64,000 nt of DNA from Streptomyces sp. PR69 (GTDB taxonomy: Bacteria > Actinomycetota > Actinomycetes > Streptomycetales > Streptomycetaceae): the NCBI RefSeq assembly GCF_026420845.1, contig NZ_JAOWCB010000016.1, forward strand, positions 1 through 64,000. Reading direction: 5' to 3'. Below, in pieces: positions 43,397-51,955 of this stretch (the stretch's first letter is position 1; each line of letters starts with the position of its first letter). Both the position numbers and the translations under genes were made by a program. Below the pieces are notes generated by a model. The model had not been told where the DNA came from. It did not search any database and worked only from the letters and a program-made list of their open reading frames with translations.

Positions 43397-45097
43397 TCAG
43401 AAGCCCGCGGGTTCCGTGTATGTGCCCCACTCGTCCCGCAGCGCATCGCAGATCTCGCCGAGCGTCGCCTCCGCGCGCACCGCGTCAAGCATTGGCTCGA
43501 TCATGTTCCCGCCGTCGCGCGCCGCGGCCAGCATCGTGTCCAGGGAGGCGCGCACCGCCGCGTCGTCGCGGGTCGTCTTGCGGTCGGCGAGCACCCTGAC
43601 CTGCTCGCGCTCCACCTCGTGGCTGACGCGCAGGATCTCCAGATCGCCGGTGACCGAGCCATGGTGGACATTGACGCCGACGACCTTCTTGTCGCCCTTC
43701 TCCAGCGCCTGCTGGTAGCGGAAGGCGGACTCGGCGATCTCGCCGGTGAACCAGCCGTCCTCGATGCCGCGCAGGATGCCTGAGGTCATGGGTCCGATGG
43801 GGTGCTTGCCGTCCGGGTGGGCGCGCAGGCCGCGTTCCTTGATCTGGTCGAAGATCTTCTCGGCGTCGGCCTCGATCCGGTCGGTGAGCTGTTCCACATA
43901 CCAGGAGCCGCCGAGCGGGTCGGCCACATTGGCCACGCCCGTCTCCTCCATCAGCACCTGCTGGGTGCGCAGGGCGATCTCCGCCGCCTGCTCGCTCGGC
44001 AGCGCGAGGGTCTCGTCCAGGGCGTTGGTGTGGAGGGAGTTGGTGCCGCCGAGGACCGCGGAGAGGGCCTCGACGGCCGTGCGCACGACGTTGTTGTACG
44101 GCTGCTGGGCGGTGAGCGAGACGCCCGCCGTCTGGGTGTGGAAGCGCAGCCACTGCGCCTTGTCGCTCTTCGCGCCGTAGACGTCGCGCATCCAGCGCGC
44201 CCAGATGCGGCGCGCGGCCCGGAACTTGGCGATCTCCTCGAAGAAGTCGAGGTGCGCGTCGAAGAAGAAGGACAGGCCGGGGGCGAAAACGTCGACGTCC
44301 AGGCCGCGGGAGAGGCCGAGCTCCACATAGCCGAAGCCGTCGGCGAGTGTGTACGCCAGCTCCTGGGCAGCCGTCGCGCCCGCCTCGCGGATGTGGTAGC
44401 CGGAGACGGAGAGAGGCTTGTACGCCGGGATCTGGTCGGCGCAGTGCTCCATCAGATCGCCGATCAGCCGCAGATGGGGCTCCGGCTGGAACAGCCACTC
44501 CTTCTGGGCGATGTACTCCTTGAAGATGTCCGTCTGCAGCGTGCCGTTGAGCACGCGGGGGTCGATGCCCTGGCGCTCCGCGGCCACCAGGTACATGCAG
44601 AAGACCGGGACGGCGGGGCCGGAGATGGTCATGGAGGTGGTGACGTCGCCCAGCGGGATGTCCCGGAACAGGATCTCCATGTCGGCTGCCGAGTCGATGG
44701 CGACGCCGCAGTGGCCCACCTCGCCCAGGGAGCGCGGGTCGTCGGAGTCGCGGCCCATGAGCGTGGGCATGTCGAAGGCGACGGAGAGCCCGCCGCCTCC
44801 GGCGGCCAGGATCATCTTGTACCGCTCGTTCGTCTGCTCGGCGTTGCCGAAGCCGGCGAACTGCCGGATGGTCCAGGTGCGGCCGCGGTAGCCGGTCGGG
44901 TGGAGGCCTCGGGTGAAGGGGTACTCCCCCGGCCAGCCGATCCGCTCGAAGCCGTCGTAGGAGTCTCCGGGGCGTGGGCCGTACACGGGGTCCACGGGAT
45001 CGCCGGAGAGCGTGGTGAAGTCCGCGTCCCGCTTCTTTGCGGCGTCGTAGCGGGCCTGCCAGCGGCGGCGGCCCTCCTCGATGGCGTCAGCGTCCAT
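43397..45097 (-). CDS. icmA: Isobutyryl-CoA mutase large subunit IcmA
   Basis: 566 residues, the exact length of known IcmA. It is the substrate-binding half of coenzyme B12-dependent isobutyryl-CoA/n-butyryl-CoA mutase and lacks the B12-binding domain, which is on a separate IcmB subunit not encoded here. The residues that set substrate choice are Phe80 (TIRQFAGFGNAEQ) and Gln198 (FKEYIAQKEWLFQP), as in isobutyryl-CoA mutase and unlike Tyr/Arg in methylmalonyl-CoA mutase. The start ATG lies eight bases after a 24-bp palindrome. It links valine/fatty acid carbon to butyryl-CoA building blocks. Confidence 0.95.
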   Translation of the reverse strand: MDADAIEEGRRRWQARYDAAKKRDADFTTLSGDPVDPVYGPRPGDSYDGFERIGWPGEYPFTRGLHPTGYRGRTWTIRQFAGFGNAEQTNERYKMILAAGGGGLSVAFDMPTLMGRDSDDPRSLGEVGHCGVAIDSAADMEILFRDIPLGDVTTSMTISGPAVPVFCMYLVAAERQGIDPRVLNGTLQTDIFKEYIAQKEWLFQPEPHLRLIGDLMEHCADQIPAYKPLSVSGYHIREAGATAAQELAYTLADGFGYVELGLSRGLDVDVFAPGLSFFFDAHLDFFEEIAKFRAARRIWARWMRDVYGAKSDKAQWLRFHTQTAGVSLTAQQPYNNVVRTAVEALSAVLGGTNSLHTNALDETLALPSEQAAEIALRTQQVLMEETGVANVADPLGGSWYVEQLTDRIEADAEKIFDQIKERGLRAHPDGKHPIGPMTSGILRGIEDGWFTGEIAESAFRYQQALEKGDKKVVGVNVHHGSVTGDLEILRVSHEVEREQVRVLADRKTTRDDAAVRASLDTMLAAARDGGNMIEPMLDAVRAEATLGEICDALRDEWGTYTEPAGF

Positions 45098-45105
45098 GCC
45101 TTTGA

Positions 45106-45129
45106 ATTTACTAGGACGTCCTAGTAAAT
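45106..45129 (-). promoter_or_regulatory. 24-bp perfect palindrome at the icmA promoter
   Basis: Two 12-base half sites (ATTTACTAGGAC and its complement) meet without a spacer; the core is ACTAGGACGTCCTAGT. It lies directly before icmA, where no good ribosome site is visible, so it should overlap the promoter or leader. It is probably the operator of an unlinked TetR- or MarR-type regulator. Confidence 0.8.
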
Positions 45130-45169
45130 GTCGATGGCGAATCGCGGTTCGCGTCCAGCGGGGACCTCA

Positions 45170-45198
45170 GGGCTGTGGGGGCTTCGCCCCCACAGCCC
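45170..45198 (-). terminator. Terminator after the DUF3817 gene
   Basis: GGGCTGTGGGGGC-TTC-GCCCCCACAGCCC, 13-bp perfect arms, 17 bases downstream of the gene ending at 45216. Confidence 0.8.
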
Positions 45199-45215
45199 GC
45201 GGCGCGCCCGGCGGC

Positions 45216-45548
45216 CTACGCCTTGGCGGGCGCGGCATCCGCGTCCGCCGTCGCGAGCTGGGCGCGCACCTCGCGGGTGATCTTGGGCTCGACGAAGAAG
45301 GACGCCACGGGGATGCAACCCGCGGCCAGCACCCACAGCAGCTTGCCGAACGGCCACTTCGCCTTGGAGCCCAGATCGAAGGCGAAGATCACATAGATGA
45401 TGAAGAGCACGCCGTGGATCTGCGAGATCAGCATGGTGTCGCCGGTGTCGAACCCGTACTTGGCGATGATCGCCACGGTGAAGACCAGCAGCCATACGGC
45501 GGTGATGTACGCCATCACCCGGTAGCGCGACAGCACATTCGACTTCAT
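45216..45548 (-). CDS. DUF3817 small membrane protein
   Basis: 110 residues with three hydrophobic segments: RVMAYITAVWLLVFTVAIIA, SQIHGVLFIIYVIFAFDLGS and LWVLAAGCIPVASFFVEPKI. The motif ISQIHGVLFIIYV and the FVEPKITRE end define the DUF3817 family. The function is unknown. The tail is Ala/Asp-rich. A second member of the family lies at 51421, on the other side of the CslA-GlxA locus, in the same orientation. It is preceded by the MarR-type gene. Confidence 0.9.
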   Translation of the reverse strand: MKSNVLSRYRVMAYITAVWLLVFTVAIIAKYGFDTGDTMLISQIHGVLFIIYVIFAFDLGSKAKWPFGKLLWVLAAGCIPVASFFVEPKITREVRAQLATADADAAPAKA

Positions 45549-45638
45549 GGCCCGAGCGTAACCGGACGCATAGGGCGATCTTCGCGCGGGGCGGGGACCC
45601 GGCCACCAGGCCGCCGCTTCACCGCCGCTTCTCTGCTT

Positions 45639-45684
45639 CTTCTCCTCGAAGTCGTGCGCCTACTTCTCCTCGAAGTCGTGCGCC
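45639..45684. repeat. 22-bp direct repeat across the marR stop codon
   Basis: CTTCTCCTCGAAGTCGTGCG plus two more bases occurs at 45639-45660 and again at 45663-45684. The second copy encodes the last residues (AHDFEEK) of the MarR-type protein, and the TAG stop lies at the junction, so a 24-bp tandem duplication has created or moved the stop. Confidence 0.85.
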
Positions 45685-46169
45685 GCCACCCGCAGCGGGC
45701 GCAGCATCGCGAAGATCTCCGCGCACTCCTCGGCGTCGTACACGCCGAGCCCGAAGTCCATCGCCATCAGATCACGGGTGGCCGCCTCCACCACCTCGCG
45801 GCCCTTGTCCGTGATGGACGCCAGCGTGCCCCGGCCGTCGTTCGGGTTGGGGCGCTTGGCGACCAGGCCGGATTTGACCAGCCGGTCCACCGTGTTGGTC
45901 ACCGATGTCGGATGAACCATCAGCCGTTCGCCGATCTTGGACATCGGCAGCTCGCCCGCCTTGGAGAAGGTCAGCAGCACCAGCGCCTCGTAGCGGGCGA
46001 AGGTCAGCCCGTACGGCTTGACGACCGCGTCGACCTCGGCGAGCAGGATCTGGTGGGCGCGCATGACCGAGGTGATCGCGGCCATCGAGGGGACGGGGCC
46101 CCAGCGCTGCCGCCAGAGTTCGTCGGCGCGGGCGATGGGGTCGAAGGGAAGGCTGAGCGGCTTGGGCAC
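45660..46169 (-). CDS. MarR-family regulator
   Basis: 169 residues. Winged-helix region GLTFARYEALVLLTFSKAGE, PMSKIGERLMVHPTSVTNTV, DRLVKSGLVAKRPNPNDGRG, with the Asp-x-Arg wing typical of MarR. I prefer the GTG at 46169 because AAGG lies eight bases upstream; an in-frame start 18 bases earlier exists. It is divergent from the GH6 lipoprotein gene. Its last codons are duplicated after the stop. Target and ligand are unknown. Confidence 0.9.
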   Translation of the reverse strand: MPKPLSLPFDPIARADELWRQRWGPVPSMAAITSVMRAHQILLAEVDAVVKPYGLTFARYEALVLLTFSKAGELPMSKIGERLMVHPTSVTNTVDRLVKSGLVAKRPNPNDGRGTLASITDKGREVVEAATRDLMAMDFGLGVYDAEECAEIFAMLRPLRVAAHDFEEK

Positions 46170-46292
46170 GGCTCCGACCTTACCCACTGGTCATATGGTG
46201 GTCAGCCCTGTCTCGCCCATCGGTCGGGCTCCTGCGACGAGCTCCTGCCCGCAGCACGCACGACGGCCGCACACAACAGAACCCCATCGGTG

Positions 46293-46310
46293 TTGCACAT
46301 CGTTGTGCAA
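46293..46310 (+). promoter_or_regulatory. Inverted repeat ahead of the GH6 gene
   Basis: TTGCACA-TCGT-TGTGCAA in an A/T-rich part of the 199-bp divergent gap, with GTTGCA/TGCAAC echoes nearby (46318-46324). A candidate operator for the GH6 gene or for the adjacent MarR protein. Confidence 0.5.
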
Positions 46311-46368
46311 TGTCCCATATGCAACGATTTTCCAGTCCCGTGCTCACCCGCCGCCCGAGGGGGCTGGA

Positions 46369-47463
46369 TTGTCCGGCCACAGGTTCCCGCCCGCCGTCGT
46401 CCGCACCACCGCCCGCACCACCGTCCGCACCGCCCGCACCGTCGTCCCCGCCGTCGCCGCCGCTGCCGCGCTCGCCGTCGCCGTGACCGCCGGCTGCTCC
46501 GCCCCCTCCGGCTCCCCCGGGCAGCGGCCCGCCGGCCTTGAGGCGGCCAAGAAGGACGTGGGCGAGCCGGCCGCCCCCAGCGCAGGCTCCCCCTTCTGGG
46601 TCGATCCGGACAGCGCCGCCGCCCGCCAGGTCGAACAGTGGCAGGCGCAGGGGCGTGAGGAGGACGCGGCGCTGCTGCGGCGGATCGCCGAGCGGCCGGT
46701 GGCCGAGTGGCCGGCGGGCGACGATCCGGTGCCGCAGATCAGCCGGGCGGTGCAGGGCGCACGCCAGGGCGACCGCACGGTGGTCCTCGTCGCGTACAAC
46801 ATCCCGCACCGCGACTGCGGCATGTACTCGGCGGGCGGCGCGGCCGACGCGGCCGCTTACCGTGCGTGGATCGACTCGTTCGCAGCCGCCATCGGGGACG
46901 CCTCCGCGATCGTCGTCCTGGAACCGGACGCCCTTCCCCACATCGTCGACGGCTGCACCCCCGGCGAGTACCACGACGAGCGCTACACCCTCCTCTCCGA
47001 GGCCGTCGACCGGCTCAAGCGGCAGCCGCGCACCAAGGTGTATCTGGACGCGGGCAACCCCGCCTGGATCAAGGACCCGGGCAAGCTCGTCGAGCCGCTC
47101 ACCCGGGCCGGAGTCGACGCGGCGGACGGCTTCTCGCTCAATGTCTCCAACTTCCAGACCGACCAGGTGGTGAAGTCCTTCGGGAACGAGCTGTCCGCGC
47201 TGCTCGGCGGCGCCCACTACACGGTGGACTCCAGCCGCAACGGCGCGGGCCCGCTGCCGGGCGACCGCGAGGAGGCGTGGTGCAATCCGCCGGGGCGCGC
47301 GCTGGGCACCCCGCCGACGGACGACACCGGCAGCGAGGTGCTCGACGCCTATCTGTGGATCAAGCGCCCCGGGGAGTCGGACGGGCCCTGCAGGGGCGGG
47401 CCGGACGCCGGGACCTGGTGGCCCGACTATGCCCTGGGGCTGGCCCGCCGCGCGGATCAGTAG
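46369..47463 (+). CDS. cslZ: GH6-family cellulase-like lipoprotein (CslZ type)
   Basis: 364 residues. An N-terminal signal peptide rich in Thr/Arg/Val and Ala ends in the lipobox VTAGCSAP, so it is a lipoprotein. The catalytic region is GH6: VVLVAYNIPHRDCGMYSAGG, IVVLEPDALPHIVDGC with the acid Asp, VYLDAGNPAWIKDP, FSLNVSNFQTD, DSSRNGAGPLP and YLWIKRPGESDGPC. TTG start with GAGGGGG just upstream. It is convergent with glxA-cslA, and a GH6 gene is part of the csl locus in other streptomycetes, so it may trim the glycan made by CslA at hyphal tips. Confidence 0.88.
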   Translation: MSGHRFPPAVVRTTARTTVRTARTVVPAVAAAAALAVAVTAGCSAPSGSPGQRPAGLEAAKKDVGEPAAPSAGSPFWVDPDSAAARQVEQWQAQGREEDAALLRRIAERPVAEWPAGDDPVPQISRAVQGARQGDRTVVLVAYNIPHRDCGMYSAGGAADAAAYRAWIDSFAAAIGDASAIVVLEPDALPHIVDGCTPGEYHDERYTLLSEAVDRLKRQPRTKVYLDAGNPAWIKDPGKLVEPLTRAGVDAADGFSLNVSNFQTDQVVKSFGNELSALLGGAHYTVDSSRNGAGPLPGDREEAWCNPPGRALGTPPTDDTGSEVLDAYLWIKRPGESDGPCRGGPDAGTWWPDYALGLARRADQ

Positions 47464-47556
47464 CGGCCGGGGCCAGGCGGGAGCACCACGCCGTACGCCC
47501 GTCGCAGCCCGCACGCCGCTCACAGCCCGTACGCCCCTCACGGCCCGCACGCCGCT

Positions 47557-49512
47557 TCACTTGACCTGAATCCACTTCGCCGCCGACGGCGTCCCCTCCC
47601 CGTCCAGCACGAACAGCATGTACCAGCCGGGCGGCACCAGCGTCCGGTCCTTCGGCACGGTCACCGTCACCGAGTCGTCGGTCTTCTGCAGCTCCAGCTC
47701 GATCGAGCGCTGCTCGACATCCGTCGTATGGGTCACGGCGCTCGGCCGCATCAGCCGCGCCTTGACGATCGACCCCGGGTCCTCCGCCGTGAACGTCGCC
47801 CGCCCGTTCTGGTCGATCTCCTGCGGCCCGTCGCCCAGCGCCGGCCGGTTCCCGCCCGCCCTGTGCAGATACGGCGGGGTGAAGACCTCCACCCGCTGCT
47901 CGAACGTCCCCAGCCTGGTGTTGTCCGCGTCCCCGAACAGCGGATCGGAGCCGAACGTGGCCACGCGCCCGTCCGGCAGCAGCAGCGCCTCCGAGTGGTA
48001 ATTGCGGCCCACGGTCGGGTCGGCCGCGGGGCGGAAGACGCCCTCCGCCGGGTCGTAGAACTGGGCCTTGAGGATGTCGCTGGCCCCGCGCCCCCGGTAG
48101 TCGCGCGAGCCGCCGCTGGTGAAGACGGTGTCGTCCGGCATCAGCACGCTGCTGAGATAGCGGGTGCCCTGCGGCAGATCCGGCCCCTCCCGGAAGACCG
48201 GATTGTCCTCCTTGAGGTCGATGACGGCGGTGCGCGCCGTGGACTTGTCCGACTCGCCGACGCCGCCCCCGCCCAGCACCATCACCTTCTGGTCCTGCGC
48301 GGGCGGCAGGATCACCGAGGCCGAGGTCTCCAGCTGGTCCGGATCGGTCAGTCCGCGAACCGGGGTGAAGGCATTGGTCTCCAGATCCCAGATGCCGGGC
48401 TCGCGCCCCTTGTCGGCGGGGCCGTATCCGGCGTTGGAGCCGGTGTAGAGGAGCTTTCCGCCCTTTGTCAGAAAGAGCGCCGGGTAGGTGGGGAAGTAGC
48501 GGAAGGGGCCCTTCGACCACTTCCTCGTCTCCGGGTCATAGATCTCGTTGTCGCCGGGGACGACGTCTCCGACGTCATTGAGGCCGGAGACGGCGAGTAC
48601 ACGCCCGTCCTGGAGCGCGACCAGCGTCGGGTACCAGCGGGCGTCCTTCATCGGGCTGGCCGGCACATACTTCTCCTGCACCGGGTCGAACTCGTACGCG
48701 GCCTTGATGCCCTGGAAGTCCTGCTTCTCGGTGGTGAGCTTCTGCGCCAGGCCGTAGACGTTGTCCGCGTCCTTGCCCGCGAGGCCGACGATCTCGTACT
48801 GGGCCGCCTGTGTGGTCAGCGCCTGCGGGCCCTCCTGAACCGCCTCCACGAAGACGCGCGCCTCGGCGGCCGTCACCTTCGTCTCCCACGGCTTCATCTT
48901 CCCGCTCGCGTGGTAGCCGACCTCGAACTCCCGCTTGGCCTTGGGGACCGTCACATCGAACTTGGAGACGTACTCCACGCCCGAGGGCGAGCGGAAGACC
49001 GTCCCCTTCTTCAGTGTCACGGCCTTGTCGGGGCTCTCGTTCTTCACCCGCATCGCGCCGCCGGCGCGCTTCACCTCGCCGTCCAGCACCTCATAGCGGG
49101 CGGTGCCGCCCGCCACCAGCAGCCGGCCGTCGGGGAGCTGGGCATGGCCCGCGCAGAAGAAGTCCTCGGGGGTGGGAACGTCCTTGAAGGTGTTGTTCAC
49201 CGGGTCCCAGACGATGGTGGAGAAGCTGCCCGCGTCAAAGTTCTTCTGGTCGTTGCCCGAGCCCGCGATCAGCAGCACCTTGCCGGTGTGGAGCAGGGCG
49301 GCGTGGATCGCGTTGAGGCGGTACTTCTCGGGGACGTCCACCAGCTTCCAGGAGCCGAATCTGGCCTGGTAGCCGGGCTGGGAGATCTTGTACGCGTGGT
49401 ACTTCTCCTCCGCGAAGGAGAGCGCGGCGGGAGCGTTCAGCCCGGCCAGGGCGAGGAAGGCGCCGCCACCCAGCAGCGTCTTCTTGAAATTCTTCGACGG
49501 GCGGTAGGCCAT
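47557..49512 (-). CDS. glxA: Radical copper oxidase GlxA
   Basis: 651-residue galactose-oxidase-like enzyme exported to the outer face of the membrane. A single N-terminal helix (LLGGGAFLALAGLNAPAALS) anchors it. A seven-bladed propeller with an inserted segment follows: Cys120 in DFFCAGHAQLPDG is the residue that forms the Tyr-Cys cofactor, copper ligands are expected in YLSSVLMPDDTVFTSGG and NYHSEALLLPDG, and the C-terminal domain contains SAVTHTTDVEQRSIEL. It acts with CslA on the beta-glycan at hyphal tips. GGAGGG inside the cslA end precedes the start, three bases after the cslA stop, so the genes are coupled. Confidence 0.96.
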   Translation of the reverse strand: MAYRPSKNFKKTLLGGGAFLALAGLNAPAALSFAEEKYHAYKISQPGYQARFGSWKLVDVPEKYRLNAIHAALLHTGKVLLIAGSGNDQKNFDAGSFSTIVWDPVNNTFKDVPTPEDFFCAGHAQLPDGRLLVAGGTARYEVLDGEVKRAGGAMRVKNESPDKAVTLKKGTVFRSPSGVEYVSKFDVTVPKAKREFEVGYHASGKMKPWETKVTAAEARVFVEAVQEGPQALTTQAAQYEIVGLAGKDADNVYGLAQKLTTEKQDFQGIKAAYEFDPVQEKYVPASPMKDARWYPTLVALQDGRVLAVSGLNDVGDVVPGDNEIYDPETRKWSKGPFRYFPTYPALFLTKGGKLLYTGSNAGYGPADKGREPGIWDLETNAFTPVRGLTDPDQLETSASVILPPAQDQKVMVLGGGGVGESDKSTARTAVIDLKEDNPVFREGPDLPQGTRYLSSVLMPDDTVFTSGGSRDYRGRGASDILKAQFYDPAEGVFRPAADPTVGRNYHSEALLLPDGRVATFGSDPLFGDADNTRLGTFEQRVEVFTPPYLHRAGGNRPALGDGPQEIDQNGRATFTAEDPGSIVKARLMRPSAVTHTTDVEQRSIELELQKTDDSVTVTVPKDRTLVPPGWYMLFVLDGEGTPSAAKWIQVK

Positions 49513-49515
49513 GGC

Positions 49516-51354
49516 TCAGTTCCCTCCTGTCGTCGCGTAGGCGGGCTCCGGCTCCTCGCCCCCTTCGTCCGGTCCGGAGCCGGTGGCGGAAGCGGTCACG
49601 GTGAAGGGCGTGACACCGGCGGCGGGGGCGTCGGCGGAGCGCGCCGCCCGCCGGGCGGTCCAGCTCCACACGGCGACCGGGGCCAGCGCGATGAGCAGCG
49701 CCAGCACGGCCCAGGTCCGCATCGCCGCATGCGTGTGGTCGAGGACGACGGAGGCGGTGAGCGCGCTGATGAGCACCGCCGCCCAGAAGAGATGGATACG
49801 GAAGGTCAGCAGCCGGTCCGGGCTTGCGGCGCCGCCCTTGGGGGTGACGACGAACCGCCCGCGGGTGCGCAGCAGGGCCGCGATCAGCGACTTGAGATAG
49901 ATGGGCGCGGAGAGCGCGGACATCGCCATGCCCGCGAGTCCGCCGGAGCCCTCGGGCTCGTGCGGGGAGACATTGTGCCGGCGGTTCCACAGATACAGCC
50001 CGATCTGCAGGGCGGCCGCGTCGCTGTAGAGCATCAGCCACACGGATGAGGAGACCTGGGTGCCGGAGGCGCCGAGCCAGAGGAACAGACAGCAGCTGAG
50101 CACGCCGAGGAACCAGTTGACGGCGGTCATCGGGTAGTAGACCAGCATCAGCGTGTAGTTGAGCAGCCGGCCCGGCGGGACGCGCAGCGGAGCCTTCCAG
50201 TACTGCTTGAGAAGGGTCTCGTAGGTGCCGCGCGACCAGCGGAGCTGCTGGGTGAAGAAGTCGGTCCAGGACGCGGGGCCCTCGCCGACGGCGAGCACGT
50301 CCGGGGTGTAGACGGAGCGCCAGTGCCGGCCGGTGGCGGGGTTCTTCCTGCGGTGCAGCTCAAAGCCGGTGGCCATGTCCTCGGTGATGGAGTCGTACAG
50401 GCCGCCGATCTGTTTCAGCGCGGCGATGCGCACGGCGTTGTTGGTGCCGACGAACATGGGCGCGCCATAGCGGTTGCCGGCCCGCTGGATCAGCGCGTGG
50501 AAGAGGAACTGCTGCGATTCGGCGGCCTTGGTGACCGGCTCGGTGTAGTTGCCGTACACCTGCGGTCCGACGACGAAGGCCACATCGGGGTCGCGGAAGT
50601 AGCCGAGCATCCGCTCAAGGAAGTTCGGCAGCGGGATGTGGTCGGTGTCGACGGAGGCGAAGAAGTCGTAGTCGTCGCCGTGGGCCTGAAGCCAGGCGTT
50701 GTAGTTGCCGTGTTTGGTCCTGGCCCTGTGGGGGCCTTTCCGGCGGTTCCACTCGGCGACGCCTTTGCGGGTGAAGTGGCGTACGCCGAGCTCCTCGCAC
50801 AGGGCCCTGGCGTCGGCGTCGTCGCCCTCGTCCAGCAGCCATACGTCCAGCGGGCCGTCGTGGCGCAGCGCCGCCGCGCCTTCGAGGGTGGCGCGGACCA
50901 TCGCCAGGGGCTCTTTGCCCGGTACGTAGGTGGTGAGAAAGGCGACCCTGGTCCCCCGTTCGGGGGTGACGGGTATCGGGTCGCGGGCGACGAGCGTGGC
51001 ATGGGCGACGGACGCCACGTTCACCAGCATGAAGAAGGCGATGCACCCGATGGACAGGAGCATCACCGTGTCGAAGTGGACCAGCCAGCGGCGATCGCCC
51101 TCGCGGGTGGTCCAGTGCGTGGGCCATACGAGATAGCCGAGCAGCACCCCGGAGAGCGCCGGCGCCAGGGTCATCAGCAGGACGGCGCGTATTCGGTGGG
51201 GCTCCTGGGCGAGAAGGCTGCGATAGCGCACCCGGTACGCCGCTGCCTGGTCCGGTTCCGTGAGGGGACCGGCCAGGCAGCTGTGGGTCTCGTAGTCGTA
51301 GCTCGCAGACCGCACGGTGCGCCTCCAGCCGTCGTGAAACACCGTTATGCCCAC
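49516..51354 (-). CDS. cslA: Cellulose synthase-like glycosyltransferase CslA
   Basis: 612 residues, GT2 family membrane enzyme making a beta-linked glycan at growing hyphal tips. Two helices precede the catalytic domain (RAVLLMTLAPALSGVLLGYL and TVMLLSIGCIAFFMLVNVAS). Catalytic motifs are LLDEGDDADA, ASVDTDHIPLPNFL, ITEDMATGFEL and the acceptor motif QQLRWSRGTYE. At least four helices follow. The C-terminus is Ala/Gly/Glu-rich. The GTG start has a poor ribosome site. Next gene is glxA, with coupled translation. Scy, FilP and CslA all work at the tip, and their genes share this window. Confidence 0.96.
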   Translation of the reverse strand: MGITVFHDGWRRTVRSASYDYETHSCLAGPLTEPDQAAAYRVRYRSLLAQEPHRIRAVLLMTLAPALSGVLLGYLVWPTHWTTREGDRRWLVHFDTVMLLSIGCIAFFMLVNVASVAHATLVARDPIPVTPERGTRVAFLTTYVPGKEPLAMVRATLEGAAALRHDGPLDVWLLDEGDDADARALCEELGVRHFTRKGVAEWNRRKGPHRARTKHGNYNAWLQAHGDDYDFFASVDTDHIPLPNFLERMLGYFRDPDVAFVVGPQVYGNYTEPVTKAAESQQFLFHALIQRAGNRYGAPMFVGTNNAVRIAALKQIGGLYDSITEDMATGFELHRRKNPATGRHWRSVYTPDVLAVGEGPASWTDFFTQQLRWSRGTYETLLKQYWKAPLRVPPGRLLNYTLMLVYYPMTAVNWFLGVLSCCLFLWLGASGTQVSSSVWLMLYSDAAALQIGLYLWNRRHNVSPHEPEGSGGLAGMAMSALSAPIYLKSLIAALLRTRGRFVVTPKGGAASPDRLLTFRIHLFWAAVLISALTASVVLDHTHAAMRTWAVLALLIALAPVAVWSWTARRAARSADAPAAGVTPFTVTASATGSGPDEGGEEPEPAYATTGGN

Positions 51355-51420
51355 GAAAATGGAGATTTGTCGGCGTGTCGACTGGAGTCGGCCAAGCGAG
51401 CGGTTCTCGCCGCAACAGGT

Positions 51421-51777
51421 TTACGAGGACAGGCGCTGCTCCGCGGTCTCGGCCGTGCGGGCGCGGGCGGCGGCGACCGCGGCCTCGGCCTCGCGCTTGA
51501 GCTTCCGATCGGCGAAGAAGCCGCCGAAGGGAAGCACGGAGAGGACGAAGTAGAGCGCGGCGGTCTTCAGGTCCCACTTGGTGCGGTTCCAGGCGTCCAG
51601 CCAGAACAGGACATAGAAGATGAAGAGCACACCGTGAATCGCGCCCATCGCCGGGACCGCATTGAACTCCGTCGTCCGCTTGAGCACCGAGCAGACGATC
51701 AGCACAAGGAAGGAGACGGCTTCCGGCGCGGAGACGAGCCGGAGGCGGTGCAGGGAGGAGGCGGTCTTGATGTCCAC
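51421..51777 (-). CDS. DUF3817 small membrane protein (second copy)
   Basis: 118 residues with hydrophobic segments at PEAVSFLVLIVCSVLKR, GAIHGVLFIFYVLFWLDAWN and ALYFVLSVLPFGGFFADRKL. The IHGVLFIFYV motif and FFADRKLKREAEA end match DUF3817 and the protein at 45216. The start GTG at 51777 has AAGG nine bases upstream. It lies just upstream of cslA in the same orientation, so it may belong to the csl operon. Function unknown. Confidence 0.88.
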   Translation of the reverse strand: MDIKTASSLHRLRLVSAPEAVSFLVLIVCSVLKRTTEFNAVPAMGAIHGVLFIFYVLFWLDAWNRTKWDLKTAALYFVLSVLPFGGFFADRKLKREAEAAVAAARARTAETAEQRLSS

Positions 51778-51942
51778 GGGGGTCACCTTCGGGTGGGAGG
51801 TCGGTCTGGGTCGGCACTGATCTTGTGAATGGATGCACAAGCCCGGGCCATTGTGGCACCGGGCTTTCCCGGATCTTTACCCGGGTCCTTCTCCCCTCTC
51901 ATGTCCTCCCCAAGGACCCTGGTCGCCCATCGGACCACCGGC

Positions 51943-51955
51943 TAACGTCGCCCCG
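51943..51955 (+). promoter_or_regulatory. Leaderless promoter of the AIM24 operon
   Basis: TAACGT (form TANNNT) ends six bases before the GTG start, with no Shine-Dalgarno sequence, as in leaderless Streptomyces genes. Confidence 0.5.

Noticed and set aside
43397..45097. Methylmalonyl-CoA mutase
   Set aside because: Phe80 and Gln198 and the missing B12 domain fit isobutyryl-CoA mutase large subunit instead.
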